Origin: Agarophyton chilense
Taxonomy: Eukaryota; Rhodophyta; Florideophyceae; Gracilariales; Gracilariaceae
Length of the DNA: 64,000 nt
Direction: 5' to 3'
Assembly: GCA_030374765.1 (NCBI GenBank)
Contig: JARGXX010000088.1
Span: forward strand, 124,001-188,000
Each line of letters starts with the position of its first letter. Position 1 is the stretch's first letter. The notes beneath the pieces were generated by a model. The model did not search any database and was not told the origin of the DNA. It saw only the letters and a program-made list of their open reading frames with translations. The position numbers and the translations under genes were made by a program. Of this stretch, positions 61,912 through 64,000 are shown in pieces.

Positions 61912-63873
61912 GACTTCTGACACTGTGGCTACCGACAATGATTTTGGCACAGATGCAGAAGAAGAAGATGTCACTGCCAGCGTAGTTGACAGAGTGAAAA
62001 TCTTTTGGCCGTCTGATGACCAGTATTATCCCAGCACTGTGGATTCTGCCGCGGAAGACTGTCTCGTCAATTTGCACTATGACGACGGCGGCAAAGAAGT
62101 GCTGGACATGGCCAAGGAGGTTTGAAAATTTCCCAATGCCATTCCCTCCGGGACATTCACAAGTACAGTGCCGCTATCTGTTGTCAGTCAAGAAGCTTTA
62201 ATGCTAGAGCAAATGCTGGACATCTTTTGTAACAAGACATTCCTTCAGTATCAAGCTCAGGACTTTGAGCAGTATCTAGTATACAATGCGGATGCCAAGA
62301 AAGAAGGAAGCTTCCTCAAAACCGCCCAGCCTGTGCTTCGTCCCCATTTCTCACCTAATGCCAACATTATTTTCAGCCATAACTTCTTTAAGGTGCAGCA
62401 TAAGGGCGACGGTTCTTTGAAGCTGAAGGCCAAGATTGCCCCACATGGGGATGAAGACAACCTGAAAGACATGCTGAACAAGGACTGTACCAACTTCCCG
62501 CCCACATGTTTGAACATCCTAGACAGTATCGCCTCCCTGCAAGGCTGGATGAACTACAAGGATGACGTCTACGCAGCCTTTCTCCAAACTCGTAAAGCGA
62601 AGCGCGAAGTTTATGTTCGCCCGCCAAAGGATAATGAGATGAAGTAAATGCACGTCTGGCTATGCACTTCTGGCTTCTTCGTGCGTCTGCCCAGGGTATG
62701 GTAAACGCCAATGCGAAGTGGTAGTACGTACCGGAAGAAGTAATGAAGAACATTGGTCTGATACAGTACACTCATATCCCGCAACTCTTTTATCAGAAGG
62801 CTGATGGCAACCTGGTGCTCAATGTAGCCAAGATTTTGGGCGACCTCAAAGCAACCGGCGCCGATCATCGTACAAAACGCTTTCTAACTGAATTCAACGA
62901 TCGCTTTAAGTTCGGTGTGGTCTAAAATGGTCCAGGGAAGCTTAGACTTTTCGACATTAACACCATTCAGCGTGAAAACTTCTCCACTGAAACCAATGCT
63001 TAAGATAAAATGAATGGTATCACGGAGTACCAAATCACCGGCATGAACCGCAAAGAGGCCGATCGGTCCATGAGAACAATCGAGAAAGCTGCGTTTGCAT
63101 CCATCAAAAGCTCTTTGAGCTGGATTCCAACAGCTGCCTCCCCACTGTGTTTCTTGAACAGTACTCACTAAGAGCAGGAAGCCCCCGAACTTCGCGTTTC
63201 GCAAATCGCGGAACAATTGACTATTGTTTGGAAGCTGAAGAATCTGGATACTGTGATCACATTCTTTCGCTTTGATGACAGGCGTGACTACGACCAAAAT
63301 GTTCCAGTGTTCTCGGATGCCTCTCGCATTGTCGACCTCGGTCAACTCGGGGTTTTAACTGGTCTTCTCGTTTGTTCCTTGAAAAAGGATGTTATCTACC
63401 ACTTTATGTCGTGTATATTTCACAGAGCCAAACAACCGATGAAGATCGTACCTTCGGCTGAGATACTCGCGGTAGGGGAAGGGATGGACTAGGGAAAGAA
63501 CATGCGCAGTGCTCACACTAAGCTGCAAAACGTCGAGGTCAAGCTCCGCATTCTGGTTGACTTTCAAGATTTGGTTGCGTCTATGTCGACGAAGAAAAAT
63601 TTTGTGGACTACCCAGTAAAAGGTGTTTTAAGCAGCATTCAGTTCAAATTCGAGACTGGCAGCGTGAATTCCATCTCGTGGATCCCAGGTTCTGTAAATC
63701 TCGCTGACACTCTGACTGTTATCGAAAGCCTTATATCGAAGACTTGTACCACTACACTATCGATACGTCCTTTCTTCTATGAACTAGACTATCGACACGC
63801 CCAATCGTCTACGCAGCATCTTTTCCACTTATCTCTGATAGAGAGAGTCGTGGTTCTTTCTCCTAATCGGTAG
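61912..63873 (+). pseudogene. Copia-1 linker, reverse transcriptase and RNase H
   Basis: Linker with DTVATDNDFGTDAEEED and a Tudor/chromo-barrel-like segment (VDRVKIFWPSDDQYYPSTV, LHYDDGGKEVLDMAKE). RT (62168-62647): SHNFFKVQHKGDGSLKLKAKIAPHG, ILDSIASLQGW, YAAFLQTRKAKREVYVRPP. After a frame break, QLFYQKADGNLVLNVAKILGDLKATG (62770-62860), where the active-site pair is Gly-Asp instead of Asp-Asp. RNase H: VPVFSDASRIVDLGQLGVLTG (63302), IVPSAEILAVGEGMD, ILVDFQDLVASMSTKKN and INLADTLT-like VNLADTLT at 63696. It ends at 63871. Stops at 62123, 62645, 62923, 63001 and 63490. The polymerase is inactive by both substitution and frame breaks. Confidence 0.78.
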
Positions 63874-64000
63874 GATTTGTTTTACGCGACATTAACCCGT
63901 TCACGCTACTGACCAGGGTCTGTACACTAGCGCTCAGTTCTCTTCTCCTGTCCCCGCGGACACCCGGAGAACCTGCGTGCTTCGGTAGGCACATAACCGG

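Larger units (their letters stand above)
42760..63873 (+). mobile_element. Copia-1, Ty1/Copia element, host of nested insertions
   Basis: Gag (42760-43640), protease (43640-44010), integrase (44058-44442 and 45132-46040), then, after Copia-2, the integrase-RT linker, RT and RNase H (61912-63873). The order PR, IN, RT, RNase H defines Ty1/Copia. Coding continuity across Copia-2 is shown by the frame at 46040 resuming at 61912 after removal of the insert and one copy of its target duplication. Neither LTR could be delimited; the 5' end is upstream of 42760 and the 3' LTR is near or beyond the right edge. Stops, frameshifts and a changed RT active site show it is dead. Confidence 0.75.

Noticed and set aside
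1-64000. CRISPR arrays, bacterial operons or phage genes
   Set aside because: No regularly spaced repeats; introns, Ty3/Ty1 elements and Harbinger genes show eukaryotic DNA.

Overview
The window is eukaryotic, transposon-dense DNA. I find no rRNA, no intact tRNA and no clearly intact host gene. What can be recognised is LTR retrotransposons of the Ty3/Gypsy and Ty1/Copia superfamilies, two fossil DNA transposons with Harbinger/DDE_4-like transposases, and fragments of three apparently host-derived genes: an intron-bearing C2H2 zinc-finger pseudogene, a glycine-rich protein fragment and a histone H3 N-terminus. One short spliceosomal-type intron (67 bp) is visible. Some families (a Gypsy pol ending in DDFN-type motifs, Harbinger transposase plus Myb-like partner) look to me like those of oomycete, red-algal or other algal genomes, but the species cannot be fixed from sequence alone.

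Layout. 1-5038: Gypsy-A (minus), with uninterrupted gag and visible pol, cut by the left window edge. 5987-18495: Gypsy-1 (minus), a chromodomain element with an LTR at both ends and a perfect 5-bp target duplication; its 3' part is present twice. 19020-20290: decayed Gypsy-B pol (minus). 20914-23845: a Harbinger-like pair, transposase (plus) facing a Myb-like/RGG protein (minus). 24120-25040: GCGGTG-rich low-complexity DNA. 27010-28735: a second DDE transposase fossil. 29103-30713: second Gypsy-B pol fragment (minus). 30722-35447: Gypsy-C (plus), gag to integrase in one frame broken only by stop codons, with a probable 3' LTR. 37525-37860: Gly-rich fragment. 39979-40978: zinc-finger pseudogene. 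42760-63873: Copia-1 (plus), split by a solo-LTR-like insert (44443-45131) and by Copia-2 (46041-61906, plus), which is itself split by Gypsy-2 (48387-57296, minus). This is a three-level nest in which two insertion steps are supported by target duplications.

The most unusual content is on the antisense strands of the retrotransposons. Gypsy-1 and Gypsy-2 carry, between the chromodomain end of pol and the 3' LTR, a long gene in opposite orientation with an ATG, a TATAAG motif exactly 99 nt upstream in both copies, and a basic nuclear-localisation-like motif near the C-terminus. Copia-2 carries a different antisense reading frame of about 440 codons between RNase H and the 3' LTR; its first 27 codons are a recognisable histone H3 tail (K4 and K9 contexts kept), preceded by a TATA box and a TGACGT motif. 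An LTR-retrotransposon gene headed by an H3 tail is the candidate novel system of this window. Apart from Gypsy-A, every element shows broken frames or lost catalytic residues, so these systems are seen here as fossils.
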